Positions 1 to 9,214 of a stretch of DNA of 64,000 nucleotides are shown in pieces (position 1 is the first letter of the stretch; the number at the start of each line of letters is the position of its first letter). The notes beneath the pieces were generated by a model. It was not told the origin of the DNA. It did no database searches and worked only from the letters and a program-made list of their open reading frames with translations. Source of the DNA: DATCYX01 sp963714425 (GTDB lineage: Bacteria > Chloroflexota > Anaerolineae > Anaerolineales > UBA4823); NCBI GenBank assembly GCA_963714425.1, contig CAVQOI010000010.1, positions 1 to 64,000 on the forward strand. Direction: 5' to 3'. The translations under genes were made by a program, and so were the position numbers.

Positions 1-12
1 ACCGAATATTCG

Positions 13-41
13 TTGACATTCCCTGTAAATTTTGCTATGAT
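13..41 (+). promoter_or_regulatory. sigma70-type promoter of the Lrp-family gene
   Basis: TTGACA at 13-18, a 17-bp spacer and TATGAT at 36-41, with TG one base before the -10 (extended -10). The predicted transcription start near 48 lies only a few bases before the ATG at 53, so the mRNA would be nearly leaderless. Assignment is by consensus match only. Confidence 0.7.
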
Positions 42-52
42 CTTCATAACCC

Positions 53-511
53 ATGTTCGACTCCACCGATAAAGCCATACTTGACATCCTGCAATCTGAA
101 GGGCGCATCAGCAACGCCGAGCTGGCCCGGCGTGTCAACCTCTCCCCGCCCGCCACGCACGCCCGCTTGCGCCGCCTGGAGGAGAGCGGCCTGGTGCGCG
201 GCTATGCCGCCCTGCTCGACCGAGAGCGGGCTGGCTTCGACATGCTGTGCTTTGTGCAAATCTCCCTGCAGCTGCACCAGCCCGAGCAGGTGGAGGCGGT
301 GCGATCGGCAATTCGCGACATGCCCGAGGTGCTGGAGTGCCACCACGTCACCGGCGAGTACGACTATCTCTTGAAGGTAGTCATCCACAACCGCAAAGAC
401 CTGGAGCGCTTCGTGCTGGAGCGCCTCACCCCTGTGCCCGGCGTGGCGCGCATCCACACCAGCCTGGTGTTGAGCGAGGTCAAGTCCACCACGGCGTTGC
501 CTGTCAGATAA
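53..511 (+). CDS. Lrp/AsnC-family transcriptional regulator
   Basis: 152 residues, the usual length for Lrp/AsnC regulators. The N-terminal winged HTH spans roughly residues 5-60 (starts MFDSTDKAILDILQSEGR; recognition region SNAELARRVNLSPPATHARL). A RAM/effector domain follows at about 65-145 (GYAALLDRERAGFDM, then GEYDYLLKVV). Such proteins sense amino acids and often control a neighbouring amino-acid gene. It lies just upstream of, and co-directional with, a tyrosine phenol-lyase gene, so control of aromatic or sulfur amino-acid catabolism is a reasonable inference. A hairpin pair separates it from that gene, so they are probably separate transcripts. The ATG at 53 is chosen because the N-terminus matches family starts and the promoter lies immediately upstream. 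Confidence 0.93.
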   Translation: MFDSTDKAILDILQSEGRISNAELARRVNLSPPATHARLRRLEESGLVRGYAALLDRERAGFDMLCFVQISLQLHQPEQVEAVRSAIRDMPEVLECHHVTGEYDYLLKVVIHNRKDLERFVLERLTPVPGVARIHTSLVLSEVKSTTALPVR

Positions 512-551
512 AAGACAACGCCATGTCGAACTTTAAAAACCCCCACCCCCG

Positions 552-623
552 CCCCTCCCCCTAAAGGGGGAGGGGAGAAAACGTTTTTGGGGATTTGGGC
601 GGACTTCGCCCGCCCAAATCCCC
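552..623. terminator. two consecutive GC-rich hairpins (probable terminator)
   Basis: First hairpin: 10-bp perfect arms 552-561 and 566-575 around TAAA. Second: 16-bp arms 589-604 and 608-623 around TTC with one A:C mismatch. They lie between the Lrp gene and tyrosine phenol-lyase. There is a T5 run between the two hairpins (584-588). Termination is inferred from position and structure. Confidence 0.55.
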
Positions 624-800
624 AATCATCTATTCCGCAGCCCCAGTGGGTGGAGGGGTTGGGGAGTGAGGTCAGCAACAATGAAGATTTCTACCTCGAA
701 GTTAACAAATTTCACATGAAAAAAATAATAAAAAAACTTTTGGTACTTTGTGCCCTTCGTGTACTTTGTGTTAAAAATATTGATCAAACAGGAGTTCTCA

Positions 801-2213
801 ATGACTGACCACTTCAAAACCATGGGCCAGCAGTTCGGCAGGCGCTCATGGGCAGAGCCGTGGAAGATCAAGATGGTCGAGCCTCTGACCATGACCACCC
901 CCGCGCACCGTCGCAAAGCGGCGCAGGAGGCCGGCTACAACACCTTCCTGCTGCGCTCCGAGGACGTGTACATCGACCTGCTCACCGACAGCGGCACCAA
1001 CGCTATGTCCGACCGCCAGTGGGCTGGACTGATGCTGGGGGATGAGGCCTACGCTGGCAGCCGCAACTTCTACCACCTGGAAGAGGCTATCCAGACCCAT
1101 TACGGCTACAAGTACATCGTGCCCACCCACCAGGGGCGCGGCGCCGAGCACCTGCTCAGCCAGTGCATGATCAGCCCCGGGCAGTACGTGCCCGGCAACA
1201 TGTACTTCACCACCACCCGCCTGCACCAGGAGCGGGCCGGCGGAACCTTCGTGGATGTGATCATCGACGAAGCCCACGACCCGCAGAACCAAGATCCCTT
1301 CAAGGGCAACGTGGACCTGGACAAGCTGGCGAAGCTGGTGAACGAGGTGGGCGCCGACAAGATCGCCTACATCAGCCTGGCAGGCACCGTGAACATGGCT
1401 GGCGGGCAGCCGGTAAGCATTGCTAACGTCCGCCTCTTGAGGGAGTTCTGCGACCGGCACGGCATCCGCATTTACCTGGACGCCACGCGCATGGTCGAGA
1501 ACGCCCTGTTTATCCAGGAGCGCGAGCCTGGCTACGCCGGGGTGAGCATTGCCGAGATCCTCAAGGAGTTCTGCTCGTACACCGATGGCGCCTGGATGAG
1601 CGCCAAGAAGGACAACCTTGTCAACATCGGCGGCTGGGTTGCAGTGAACCACGAAGACCTGTTCGAGGAGCTGCGCAATATGGTGGTGATCTTCGAAGGG
1701 CTGCACACCTACGGCGGACTGGCCGGGCGCGATATGGAAGCCATCGCCATCGGCATCGAAGAAGCCGTGCAGGACGACCATGTGCGCGCCCGCGTCGGTC
1801 AGGTGCGCTACCTGGGCAAGCTGCTTATGGACTGGGAAATCCCCATCGTGCAGCCCATCGGCGGGCACGCCATCTTCCTGGACGCTCGCGGTTTTTACCC
1901 CCAACTGCCGCAGGACCTTTTGCCAGCCCAAACGCTGGCGGCTGAGCTCTACCTGGATTCAGGCATCCGCTCCATGGAACGGGGCGTGGTCAGCGCCGGG
2001 CGCGACCCCAAAACTGGTGGTCACCGCTACCCCAAGCTGGAGCTCACCCGCCTGACCATCCCCCGCCGGGTGTATACCCAGGCGCACATGGACGTGGTGG
2101 CCGAATCGGTCAAAGCCGTTTACGACGTTAGGGAGAAGTCTCGCGGCCTCAAGATGGTCTACGAGCCCAAGTACCTGCGCTTCTTCCAGGCGCGCTTTGA
2201 GCCGATCGAGTAG
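801..2213 (+). CDS. tpl: tyrosine phenol-lyase (beta-tyrosinase)
   Basis: 470 residues, a PLP enzyme of the beta-eliminating lyase family that splits L-tyrosine into phenol, pyruvate and ammonia. Its closest look-alike is tryptophanase, but diagnostic residues favour tyrosine phenol-lyase. With a constant offset of 13 from Citrobacter freundii numbering, Phe136/Thr137 match F123/T124 (tryptophanase has Asp at the second position), Lys270 matches the PLP lysine K257 in MSAKKDNLVNIGG, Arg394 in SMERG matches R381 (Ile in tryptophanase), Arg417 matches R404, and Phe461/Phe462 match F448/F449 (tryptophanase has His-Phe). The start at 801 has AGGAG 7 bp upstream and fits family N-termini; an upstream in-frame start at 750 lacks homology. 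The Lrp gene before it and the PLP enzyme after it suggest an amino-acid degradation locus. Confidence 0.92.
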   Translation: MTDHFKTMGQQFGRRSWAEPWKIKMVEPLTMTTPAHRRKAAQEAGYNTFLLRSEDVYIDLLTDSGTNAMSDRQWAGLMLGDEAYAGSRNFYHLEEAIQTHYGYKYIVPTHQGRGAEHLLSQCMISPGQYVPGNMYFTTTRLHQERAGGTFVDVIIDEAHDPQNQDPFKGNVDLDKLAKLVNEVGADKIAYISLAGTVNMAGGQPVSIANVRLLREFCDRHGIRIYLDATRMVENALFIQEREPGYAGVSIAEILKEFCSYTDGAWMSAKKDNLVNIGGWVAVNHEDLFEELRNMVVIFEGLHTYGGLAGRDMEAIAIGIEEAVQDDHVRARVGQVRYLGKLLMDWEIPIVQPIGGHAIFLDARGFYPQLPQDLLPAQTLAAELYLDSGIRSMERGVVSAGRDPKTGGHRYPKLELTRLTIPRRVYTQAHMDVVAESVKAVYDVREKSRGLKMVYEPKYLRFFQARFEPIE

Positions 2214-2233
2214 AGATTCGAGACTAGAGAACA

Positions 2234-2306
2234 GAGAATAGAGAGTAGTGAACGGGACCCCTAATTCGCCCATTCCGTTTCTACGAACTCTCTACTCTCT
2301 ATTCTC
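2234..2306. other. 15-bp inverted repeat between tpl and the next gene
   Basis: GAGAATAGAGAGTAG at 2234-2248 is perfectly complementary to 2292-2306, with a 43-nt spacer. It lies in the 121-bp gap between tpl and the Cys/Met PLP enzyme, 14 bp before the latter's ribosome site. It could be an mRNA stem controlling the downstream gene or a repeat remnant; the sequence alone does not decide. Confidence 0.5.
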
Positions 2307-2334
2307 AACTCCCTTTTTCTGAGGAGACATTCCC

Positions 2335-3750
2335 ATGACAACAGACGCCACCTACACCCCAGGCGTTCAAGAATACATCCACCGCGGTGAGTCAATGAAC
2401 GCCGCCGCGGATGCCGAGCGGGCGCACATGCGCACCATGAAGTTCGACACCATCGCCGTGCGCGGCGTGTACGGGCTGGAAGCCGCCCGCCTCAACCAGG
2501 GCAGCCTCAACGAGCCGCTCTACCTCAGCCCGGCCCAGGTCTTCGACGACAGCGACCACCTGGAGGCCGCCCTGGCTTACCTGATCCCCTCCTGGACCTA
2601 CACGCGCATTGCCAACCCAACCATCGGCTACCTGGAGGAGACCCTGGCGCTGCTGGAGAGCTACGGCTTCGACGGCGCCGCCAGCGCCTGCGCCACCGCC
2701 TCGGGCAATGCCGCCGTGTTCATGGCTACCAACCCCTTCCTGGTGGACTATCCTGCCGTGACCGGGGGAACCTCCAGGGGTCGCCCGAATTTCGTCTCCT
2801 GCGCCAAGCTGTACGGCGGCACCTTCATGATCTTCTCCCAGCGCTATGGCGCTGAGCGCGGCGTGGACGTGCGCTGGGTGACCGACCCGCTTGACCTGGA
2901 CGATTGGGCGCGCCAGATCGACGAGAACACGCGCTTCCTCTACGGTGAGATGCCCAGCAACCCCAGCCTGGCGGTCTTCGACATCGCCGCGCTGGCGGAG
3001 CTGGCGCATGCCCACGACCTGCCGCTCATCATCGATGCCACCGTCGCCACCCCCGCCCTGATGCGCCCGCTGCTGCACGGCGCCGACATCGTGGTGCACT
3101 CGGTCAGCAAGAGCATGGCGACCTCCGGCTTCGTCATCGCCGGGGCGCTCGTCGCCCGCCACGGTATCCCCTCCCGCGTGGGTCCCGACGAGATGCGCCA
3201 GAACTTCGCCCAGTATGTCAAGCTATTACCCTTCCGCGACCACGGTCCTGCCATCAGCCCCTTCGCCGCCCTGATGGCGCTCAACGACCTGCGCAGCCTG
3301 CGCCCGCGCATGGACCTGCAGAGCCGCGCCGCCCTTCAAATAGCCCGCACCCTGCAGGGGCATCCCCAGGTGGAGGCGGTGTGGTATCCCGGACTGGAAG
3401 ATTTGCCCGATCACGCCGTGGCATCCCGTTACATGCTTTTGGCGGACGGCGAGGACGATTATGGCGCGCCTGCCAACCGCTACGGGGCGCTGCTGGGCTT
3501 CACCGTGCGCGGCGGCTTGCCGGCCGCCCGCAGGGTCTTCGACCGCTTCGAGCTGGTCTGGCGCGCCACCGACCTGGGGCGCATCAAGAGCGTCGCCACC
3601 ATCCCGTCCATCTCCACCCACCAGCAGCAGGGAGAGCAGGGGCGCTCGCTGGCTGAACTGCCCGACAACCTCATCCGCCTGAGCATCGGCGCCGAGCACC
3701 CATCGGATATCATCGCCGACCTGGAACAAGCCCTTGTGTTAGAACGTTAG
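2335..3750 (+). CDS. Cys/Met-metabolism PLP-dependent enzyme (trans-sulfuration family)
   Basis: 471 residues. The fold-type I Cys/Met metabolism PLP family contains cystathionine gamma-synthase, methionine gamma-lyase and O-acetylhomoserine sulfhydrylase. The PLP lysine is K259 in HSVSKSMATSG, preceded by the PLP-pyridine Asp (IIDATVATP, D234) and the YTRIANPT substrate loop near 89-96. The protein is longer than typical members (about 390-430) because of an N-terminal extension of about 30 residues and an insert near 138-155. The start is fixed by GAGGAGA 7-13 bp upstream. It follows tyrosine phenol-lyase on the same strand, so a shared role in amino-acid breakdown is plausible, but synthase, lyase and sulfhydrylase cannot be told apart here. 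Confidence 0.88.
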   Translation: MTTDATYTPGVQEYIHRGESMNAAADAERAHMRTMKFDTIAVRGVYGLEAARLNQGSLNEPLYLSPAQVFDDSDHLEAALAYLIPSWTYTRIANPTIGYLEETLALLESYGFDGAASACATASGNAAVFMATNPFLVDYPAVTGGTSRGRPNFVSCAKLYGGTFMIFSQRYGAERGVDVRWVTDPLDLDDWARQIDENTRFLYGEMPSNPSLAVFDIAALAELAHAHDLPLIIDATVATPALMRPLLHGADIVVHSVSKSMATSGFVIAGALVARHGIPSRVGPDEMRQNFAQYVKLLPFRDHGPAISPFAALMALNDLRSLRPRMDLQSRAALQIARTLQGHPQVEAVWYPGLEDLPDHAVASRYMLLADGEDDYGAPANRYGALLGFTVRGGLPAARRVFDRFELVWRATDLGRIKSVATIPSISTHQQQGEQGRSLAELPDNLIRLSIGAEHPSDIIADLEQALVLER

Positions 3751-4422
3751 AAGGTTAGAACGTTGGAACGTTGGGGGTAGGTTGGGTTGAGCGATGCTGG
3801 AGGGCATCCTGAATCAACGGATATCATAGCGAAACCCAACGAACTTATTAGATCGCCGCAGCCAATAGATCGCCCGCAGCCCGTTGCCTGCCGCTCAGGC
3901 AGGTTCAACTGCGGGCGAACCAACGTTGAACCTTGATGGTTGTAAGCAGATTGGGTGTAAATTCAGCAAAGTGATTTTCAGCACTTGAAACCCACCCCAC
4001 GCTTTTGCTATGATGGATGGGAAAATACACGCAAAGAGCCGCTAGGGAGGTGGCAGGCAAGCGGTGAAACATTCGCATTACGAAAAGCGAGACTGCGAGC
4101 CGTCGCTCCCTGCCATAGGCAGGGATGCGATCTCCATGACAGAGGTTGAGATGACGTTCGTTTCCCTCTGGGCTCCTCGTCATGACGAACCGGATCCTGT
4201 CTTACGATCTATCGCAAATCTGCCGCAGGTCGCGTAGCACCTACAAGCCACCAAAGGTGGCGAAGCAGGCATGGTTGTTCCAGCATTATTTACGCCACAC
4301 GCAATACGCTAAACGAGTCACCCCCTCCTCACTCCTGACCCCTCACTCCTCTTTATGCACTATAATAATCCCACGAATACTATCCAATTACAGTTCACCA
4401 AAGAGGGGTGTGAAAGAGTATC
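3751..4422. other. 672-bp intergenic region with repeats, no supported gene
   Basis: No reading frame here has family-like content. It holds tandem 'gaacgttag/ggttagaacgttggaacg' motifs at 3751-3775, a MITE-like element (3780-3840, listed separately), and a stem of CGCCCGCAG (3871-3879) with CTGCGGGCG (3909-3917) enclosing CCTGCC/GGCAGG. A TATAAT at 4361-4366, about 57 bp before the next gene, is a candidate -10 without a convincing -35. Confidence 0.6.
3780..3840. repeat. MITE-like element with imperfect terminal inverted repeats
   Basis: GTTGGGTTGAGCGATG at 3781-3796 faces CATAGCGAAACCCAAC at 3825-3840; 13 of 16 positions pair. Short palindromic elements with GTTGGGTT ends are, to my knowledge, abundant between genes in cyanobacteria and Chloroflexota. 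Only one copy was noticed in the window, so copy number is untested. Confidence 0.45.
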
Positions 4423-6344
4423 ATGATCAAGCTACCGTATATGTTCAACTGGCAAAATCCCACCCTGCGCCGCGCTATGTACCCGCTGCGCGAGCAGAAG
4501 CTGCGCGAGTTCCTGCTCCTGTACGACGAGGCCGACCTGGTGGCGAAACACAAGCAAAAACTACCTGCCGAGCGGGCGACCGCCGTCAAATCGGAGCTGC
4601 AGCCGCTCACCCAGCGCTACGAGCAAAATGGATCACGACGCCCTGCTGGGCGCCATCCTGGACCGCTTCGACGCCGATCCGTCCCGCCAGCGCTACCCCG
4701 ACTGGCTGCGCTACGCCGTGGTGCACTTCTCCGGCATGCGCTACAAGAGCGCCCACGGCTCGTGGTCGGACCCCGCCCTGCTCATCCCCAAGCTGGAGAA
4801 CATGGCGCGCGACACCCTCAAGAAAGCGGCACCCGAGCAAGTCCAGGAGATGGCAAACAAATCCGGGTTAGCCAGCGCTCCCCTCCGATTTGGAGGCCAA
4901 AAAGACCGCCATCTTCAACTACCTCACCGCCCAGGAGCTCGCCCAGCCCAGCCTGCTGGCGGATACCGCCCACCTGGTGACTCTGGAGCGCCTGCTGCTG
5001 ATGAAGGAGCGCATGGGCTTCCCGACTTGGTTCTGGAAGGAGATCGTCATCCGCACCGACCTGCGCCTGGCGGTGCAGAAGGGCGACTGGCTCAACGATT
5101 GGGAGAATCTCTCCCGCGACGATATCGTCGAGCGACAACAGACTAAGGATTTCCGCTGGCAGACGGTCCTGAACGAGTGGAAGCAGGATATCACCGCCTG
5201 GCGCCAGAAGCATTATAGCGACCTGAGCCTGGTGGTCACCCGCCTGGTGTGCAACGAGCTCAGCGAGCACATCCACCATACGCGCGGCATCAAGCCCGCC
5301 TCCGGACTGACCGGCAAGCCGGTCTGGTATAAGAACCTGATGGGCTCGTCCGGCTTGCCGCTCCCACCTGCCAAGCCGATCAAGCCCGAGAAACCCGGCA
5401 TGGCGAAGATCAAAGCCTCGCTGAAGAAGAACAAGCCCCAGCCCGCCGTCCCATCCGGACCCATCGAGGATTTGCCCGAAGGCGAAGCGTACTTCGGGCG
5501 CGGCCTCAACCGCACCTACTTCAAGCCCGGCGCCAGCATCCTCTCGCTGGGCTGGACCAGCTTTCGCCCCAACGCCTGGCAGATCGCCCGCCCCCTCAGC
5601 GGATTCGATTTCAGAGAGCAGGTCGCCGCGGAGTGGAAGTATGCCCTGATCAACAACGAGTTCGTGCGCACCAAACCGGCGCCCCCGCCCCCCGGGCAGC
5701 CCAAGAAGAAGCACAAAGATGAAAAGGCCGGCCCCAAAGGCAAATCGAAAACCCCGGACTTGCGCGAGTATCTGCGCTGGACGCATGAGGCCATCGTGGT
5801 CGGCGTGCTCGACCTGCTCGATGGTCCCAACGTGATCACCTTCGAGACCTACCCCAAGACGGGCATCAACCGCACCCACGTCGCCAACAAGCAGAACCGC
5901 TGGTCGGAGTTCGTTGGATACAACCCGGGCGCAGCTTTCGATCCAGCCAAAGACGCCCAGAAGATCAGGAATTTCCGCAGCGCACTGCTGCGCCAGAATT
6001 TACAACTTGCGCCTGCCGCCTCCGATGACTTCCTGTCTTTCGAGCTGGCTCCTGCCATGGCTGGTGAGCCCGCCGTGGAGATTCGCGGTGAATCCGCTTC
6101 AGCCTTCGATGACATTGCGGGGATGTGGGCGAGCCTCACCCGCCGTCAAAAAGAAGTGGTGGCGCTCATCAGCCAGGGGTACTCGACCCGCGATGCAGCT
6201 ACACGCCTGGATACATCCACGGGCAACGTGCAGACCCAACTGGGCCGCGCCATGGCGAAATTTGGCGTGGGCTCGCGCGGTTCGTTGCAGCTCTTGCTAT
6301 CGAATTGGGACTTTGGTGAGCTGGAGGAGGATAGCTCAGAATAG
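4423..6344 (+). CDS. large protein with C-terminal LuxR-type HTH, interrupted by two frameshifts
   Basis: Three overlapping frames (1, 2, 3 in order) join into one 639-residue protein if one A is dropped from the AAAA run near 4624-4627 and one C from the CCCC run near 4880-4883. The joins then read RYEQMDHDALLG and ASAPSDLEAKK. The two errors have the same sign and both fall in homopolymers, so assembly error is as likely as pseudogenisation. The last ~60 residues form a LuxR/GerE-type HTH (LTRRQKEVVALISQGYSTRD, then GNVQTQLGRAMAKFGVGSR). The remainder is mostly helical, with a Lys/Pro-rich linker near residues 300-335 and again near 430, and matches no family I recognise. No receiver, kinase or transmembrane segment is visible. 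The start at 4423 has GAAAGAGTA upstream; the first Met is uncertain. Confidence 0.6.
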
Positions 6345-6439
6345 AGGAATTATTAGGGGCGGGCTTCAGTTCGATACTACTCACCCATCCCCCCTTCCCT
6401 CCCAGGGATGGGGGTGGGGGCGTGAACAAATCCTTCAGC

Positions 6440-7645
6440 TCAGCGCCTCCCACCCGCCAAACGCGCAGCCGCCTCAGAGCGCCGTAACGCAGCCATAGCC
6501 CATATGCCCACCAGCGGTCCCAGCGCCAGGGGGGCGAACGCCCAACCCCATCCCAGCCAGCGCTCCCATACCGGCACCAGGCGGATGGTCGCCAGGGTCA
6601 GCAGGAAGCCCAGGCTGGTCTGCAGGGTGAGCGCCGTGCCGGTATACTCCGGCTGGCACAGCTCGCTGACCGCCGCCGAGAACTGCGCCGAATCGGCCAC
6701 GATGGCGAAGCCCCACACCAGGCACACCGCCAGGAGCAGGAGCGGCGATCCGCCATAGAGCAAACCCACCACCAGTGCGCACAGTCCGCTGGTCGCCATG
6801 GATGCAATCGTCACCGCCGTGCGCCCATAGCGGTCGGCGAGCTGCCCGGCAAGCAGGCTGCCCAGCCCACCCACCCCGATCACGGCGAAGGCGCCCAGGC
6901 TCGCCCAGGATGGAGCCAGCCCCTTGAGCTCGAAGCTCCCCAGCAGGAAGACCGAGATCCACGACCACATGGCGAAGAGCTCCCACATGTGCCCCAGGTA
7001 GCCCAGGTTTGCCAGGACCAGGTCGGGCTGGCGGGCGATCTCTACCGCGTATCGCCAATTGAAACGCGGCGTTGGACTTTGATACGGCCCCTCGCGCACG
7101 AAAAATAAGGCGATCAATCCACCCAGGGCTGACGCGGCTGCCGAGAGATTCAGCACCAGGCGCCAATCCCCCACGCCGCCCAGGGCTGTCAGCAGGTGGG
7201 GTAAAGCTGAGCCCAGGGTTAGCGCGCCTACCAGCAGCCCGATGCCCAGGCCGCGGTCTGCTTTCGTCCAGGTAGCCATGATCTTCATCCCCACCGGGTA
7301 CACGCCTGCCAGCAGGGCGCCGGTCAGGAAGCGCAGGGTCAGCGCAAGGGTCGGCCCGTTGGCAACAACCCCAATGGCGAATGTTGCCCCTGCCGCCAGC
7401 AAGGCAGACAGGCTGAACAGCCAGTAGGTGGGCAGGCGGTCGGGCAGGTTCAGCAAGGCTGAGGCCAGCGTACCGGCGACAAAGCCCAGCTGCACCGACA
7501 TGGTCAGCCAGGCGCGCCCCAATTCGTCTAATCCCCAGGCGGAGGTCAGTGCCGGCACCACTGCGGATGCCGAGAGGTATACCGCCATGCCGAGCAGCTC
7601 GGCGATGGCCAGCAGCAGCATGTTGCGCCATTTTCCTCGGCGCAT
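6440..7645 (-). CDS. major facilitator superfamily permease
   Basis: 401 residues with about 12 hydrophobic segments and the MFS loop motif GQLADRYGRTAV between segments 8 and 9 (near residue 265). The N-terminal half (LLLAIAELLGMAVYLSASAV) resembles CynX/NimT-like and other small-solute MFS transporters; the substrate cannot be read from sequence. I place the start at the ATG at 7645, 8 bp after the stop of the MaoC-like gene; an in-frame start at 7687 would overlap that gene by 34 bp. The same strand and tight spacing make it the distal gene of a small operon with the hydratase. Confidence 0.85.
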   Translation of the reverse strand: MRRGKWRNMLLLAIAELLGMAVYLSASAVVPALTSAWGLDELGRAWLTMSVQLGFVAGTLASALLNLPDRLPTYWLFSLSALLAAGATFAIGVVANGPTLALTLRFLTGALLAGVYPVGMKIMATWTKADRGLGIGLLVGALTLGSALPHLLTALGGVGDWRLVLNLSAAASALGGLIALFFVREGPYQSPTPRFNWRYAVEIARQPDLVLANLGYLGHMWELFAMWSWISVFLLGSFELKGLAPSWASLGAFAVIGVGGLGSLLAGQLADRYGRTAVTIASMATSGLCALVVGLLYGGSPLLLLAVCLVWGFAIVADSAQFSAAVSELCQPEYTGTALTLQTSLGFLLTLATIRLVPVWERWLGWGWAFAPLALGPLVGIWAMAALRRSEAAARLAGGRR

Positions 7646-7653
7646 GGCTTCGC

Positions 7654-8076
7654 TCAAGAGGCGCTCTCCGGGCGGAACGTATAGCACCAGGCTTTACCTT
7701 TGAGCACGGTCCCGCCGTCCTGGTTGCTGACCGTGAAGCTCAGCTGCGTCACCGGCTTGGAGGGGTGCACCGAGAGCACTTCGGCTTCGGCGGTGATGGT
7801 ATCGCCGATATACACCGGGGCAGGGAACTCCCAGTCCTGGCTGAGGAAGACCGTGCCTGGTCCAGGTAAGTCGGTAGCGACCAGGGCGTGCAGCAGCCCG
7901 GTGGTCAGCCCGCCCTGTACGACCAGGCGCCCGAACTTGGTTTTGGCGGTGTAGCTCTCGTCAAAGTGCAGCGGGTTGTAGTCGCCGGTCAGCCTGGCGT
8001 AGCCCGCCACATGTTCGCTGGTGAGGGTGAGCCTGCGTGTGGCTTTCTGTCCTACTGTGAGGTCGAGAGGTACCAT
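7654..8076 (-). CDS. MaoC-like (R)-hydratase domain protein
   Basis: 140 residues, a complete single-hotdog MaoC dehydratase. The catalytic signature TGDYNPLHFDESY (Asp and His of the GDxNPxH hydratase motif) lies at about residues 30-42, followed by RLVVQGGLTTGLLHAL. Family members hydrate trans-2-enoyl-CoA to (R)-3-hydroxyacyl-CoA. Together with the enoyl-CoA hydratase homologue at 9215-9976 this suggests acyl-CoA metabolism, although a threonine synthase gene sits between. It is immediately upstream of the MFS permease. Confidence 0.88.
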   Translation of the reverse strand: MVPLDLTVGQKATRRLTLTSEHVAGYARLTGDYNPLHFDESYTAKTKFGRLVVQGGLTTGLLHALVATDLPGPGTVFLSQDWEFPAPVYIGDTITAEAEVLSVHPSKPVTQLSFTVSNQDGGTVLKGKAWCYTFRPESAS

Positions 8077-8134
8077 TAAAACTCCTGACTGGTAAGGTTT
8101 TCGAAAAGATACTGGGTTGTGCTCTATAAACCTT

Positions 8135-9184
8135 TTAGATGGATAATACTTCTTCTAAGGAACCCAGGTCCGGGAGGATGGCGCTTGGGGCGAGCATGCT
8201 TTGCGTAATGATGTCAGGATCTTTCAGCCCGTGCCCGGTGCACACTGCCACGATGCGCTGTCCAGCCAGCTCGAGCTCCCCCGCCTGGAGCAGCTTCGCC
8301 AGCCCGGCCAGTCCGGCAGCGGAGGCAGGCTCGACCCAGATGCCCTCGCCTGCCAGGCGGCTCTGCATGGCAAGGATCTCATTGTCGCTGGCAGCGATGA
8401 TGCGCCCGCCGGATTCTTCGGCAGCCTGCAGGGCTTGCTCGCCACGCGCCGGGCGGCCGATGCGGATGGCTGTAGCGACCGTCTCGGGCTTCTCCACGGG
8501 GTGCCCCAGCACCAGCGGGGCAGCGCCCAACGCCTGCACACCCAGCAGGCGCGGCAGACCGCAGGCTTTAAGGGTATGGTACTGCTGGAAGCCCATCCAG
8601 TATGAGGTGATGTTGCCGGCGTTGCCCACCGGCAGGCAGAGCAGGTCGGGGGCGGCTCCCAGTTCGTCGCAGATCTCGAATGCGGCGGTCTTCTGCCCCT
8701 CCAGGCGGTAGGGGTTTAGCGAGTTGACCAGGGCGATGGGGTGTTTTTCGGAGAGAGCGACCACCAGGCTCAGGGCGTCGTCGAAGGAGCCCTTGATTTG
8801 CACCACCTGGGCGCCGTATGCTACAGCTCCCGCCAGCTTGCCTGCCGCCACCTTGCCCTCGGGGATGAGCACCACAGCCCGCAAACCGGCGCGGGCGGCG
8901 TATGCCGCTGCCGAGGCGGCGGTGTTGCCGGTGGAGGCGCAGATTACCGTTTTTGCGCCTCGCCCTTTCGCCTCGCTGATAGCGGCGGTCATGCCGCGGT
9001 CTTTAAAGGAGCCGGTGGGGTTGAGACCCTCATACTTGACGTACAGCTCGAAGCCGCCGCCCAGCTCCCCCGCCAGGCGCGGGACGGGGATCAGTGGGGT
9101 ATCGCCTTCTAGAAGAGTTACCTCTGTTGTGTGAGCCGGCAGATTCAGCAGGTTGCGGTAGCGGGAGAGTAAGGAAGCGGTCAT
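8135..9184 (-). CDS. thrC: threonine synthase
   Basis: 349 residues, fold-type II PLP enzyme. It converts O-phosphohomoserine to threonine, the last step of the pathway. The PLP lysine is K61 in NPTGSFKDRGMT, preceded by LLEGDTPLIPVPRL; the phosphate-binding loop is LPVGNAGNITSYW near residue 180. Length and layout match the short bacterial ThrC class. Other fold-type II enzymes (threonine dehydratase, cysteate synthase) are less likely given GSFKDRG. No homoserine kinase or dehydrogenase is next to it. The start is at the ATG at 9184; no strong ribosome site is visible. Confidence 0.9.
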   Translation of the reverse strand: MTASLLSRYRNLLNLPAHTTEVTLLEGDTPLIPVPRLAGELGGGFELYVKYEGLNPTGSFKDRGMTAAISEAKGRGAKTVICASTGNTAASAAAYAARAGLRAVVLIPEGKVAAGKLAGAVAYGAQVVQIKGSFDDALSLVVALSEKHPIALVNSLNPYRLEGQKTAAFEICDELGAAPDLLCLPVGNAGNITSYWMGFQQYHTLKACGLPRLLGVQALGAAPLVLGHPVEKPETVATAIRIGRPARGEQALQAAEESGGRIIAASDNEILAMQSRLAGEGIWVEPASAAGLAGLAKLLQAGELELAGQRIVAVCTGHGLKDPDIITQSMLAPSAILPDLGSLEEVLSI

Positions 9185-9214
9185 GGCAGGATGATGAATT
9201 ATAGTACATCCAAG

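Noticed and set aside
846..1931. 361-codon minus-strand open frame
   Set aside because: Antisense of tyrosine phenol-lyase; Val/His-rich composition typical of shadow frames in GC-rich genes.
801..2213. Tryptophanase (tnaA)
   Set aside because: The residue that is Asp in tryptophanase is Thr137 here and Arg394 replaces the Ile; no TnaC-like leader peptide was seen upstream.
4818..5879. 353-codon minus-strand open frame
   Set aside because: Antisense of the LuxR-HTH protein and without recognisable motifs or a ribosome site.
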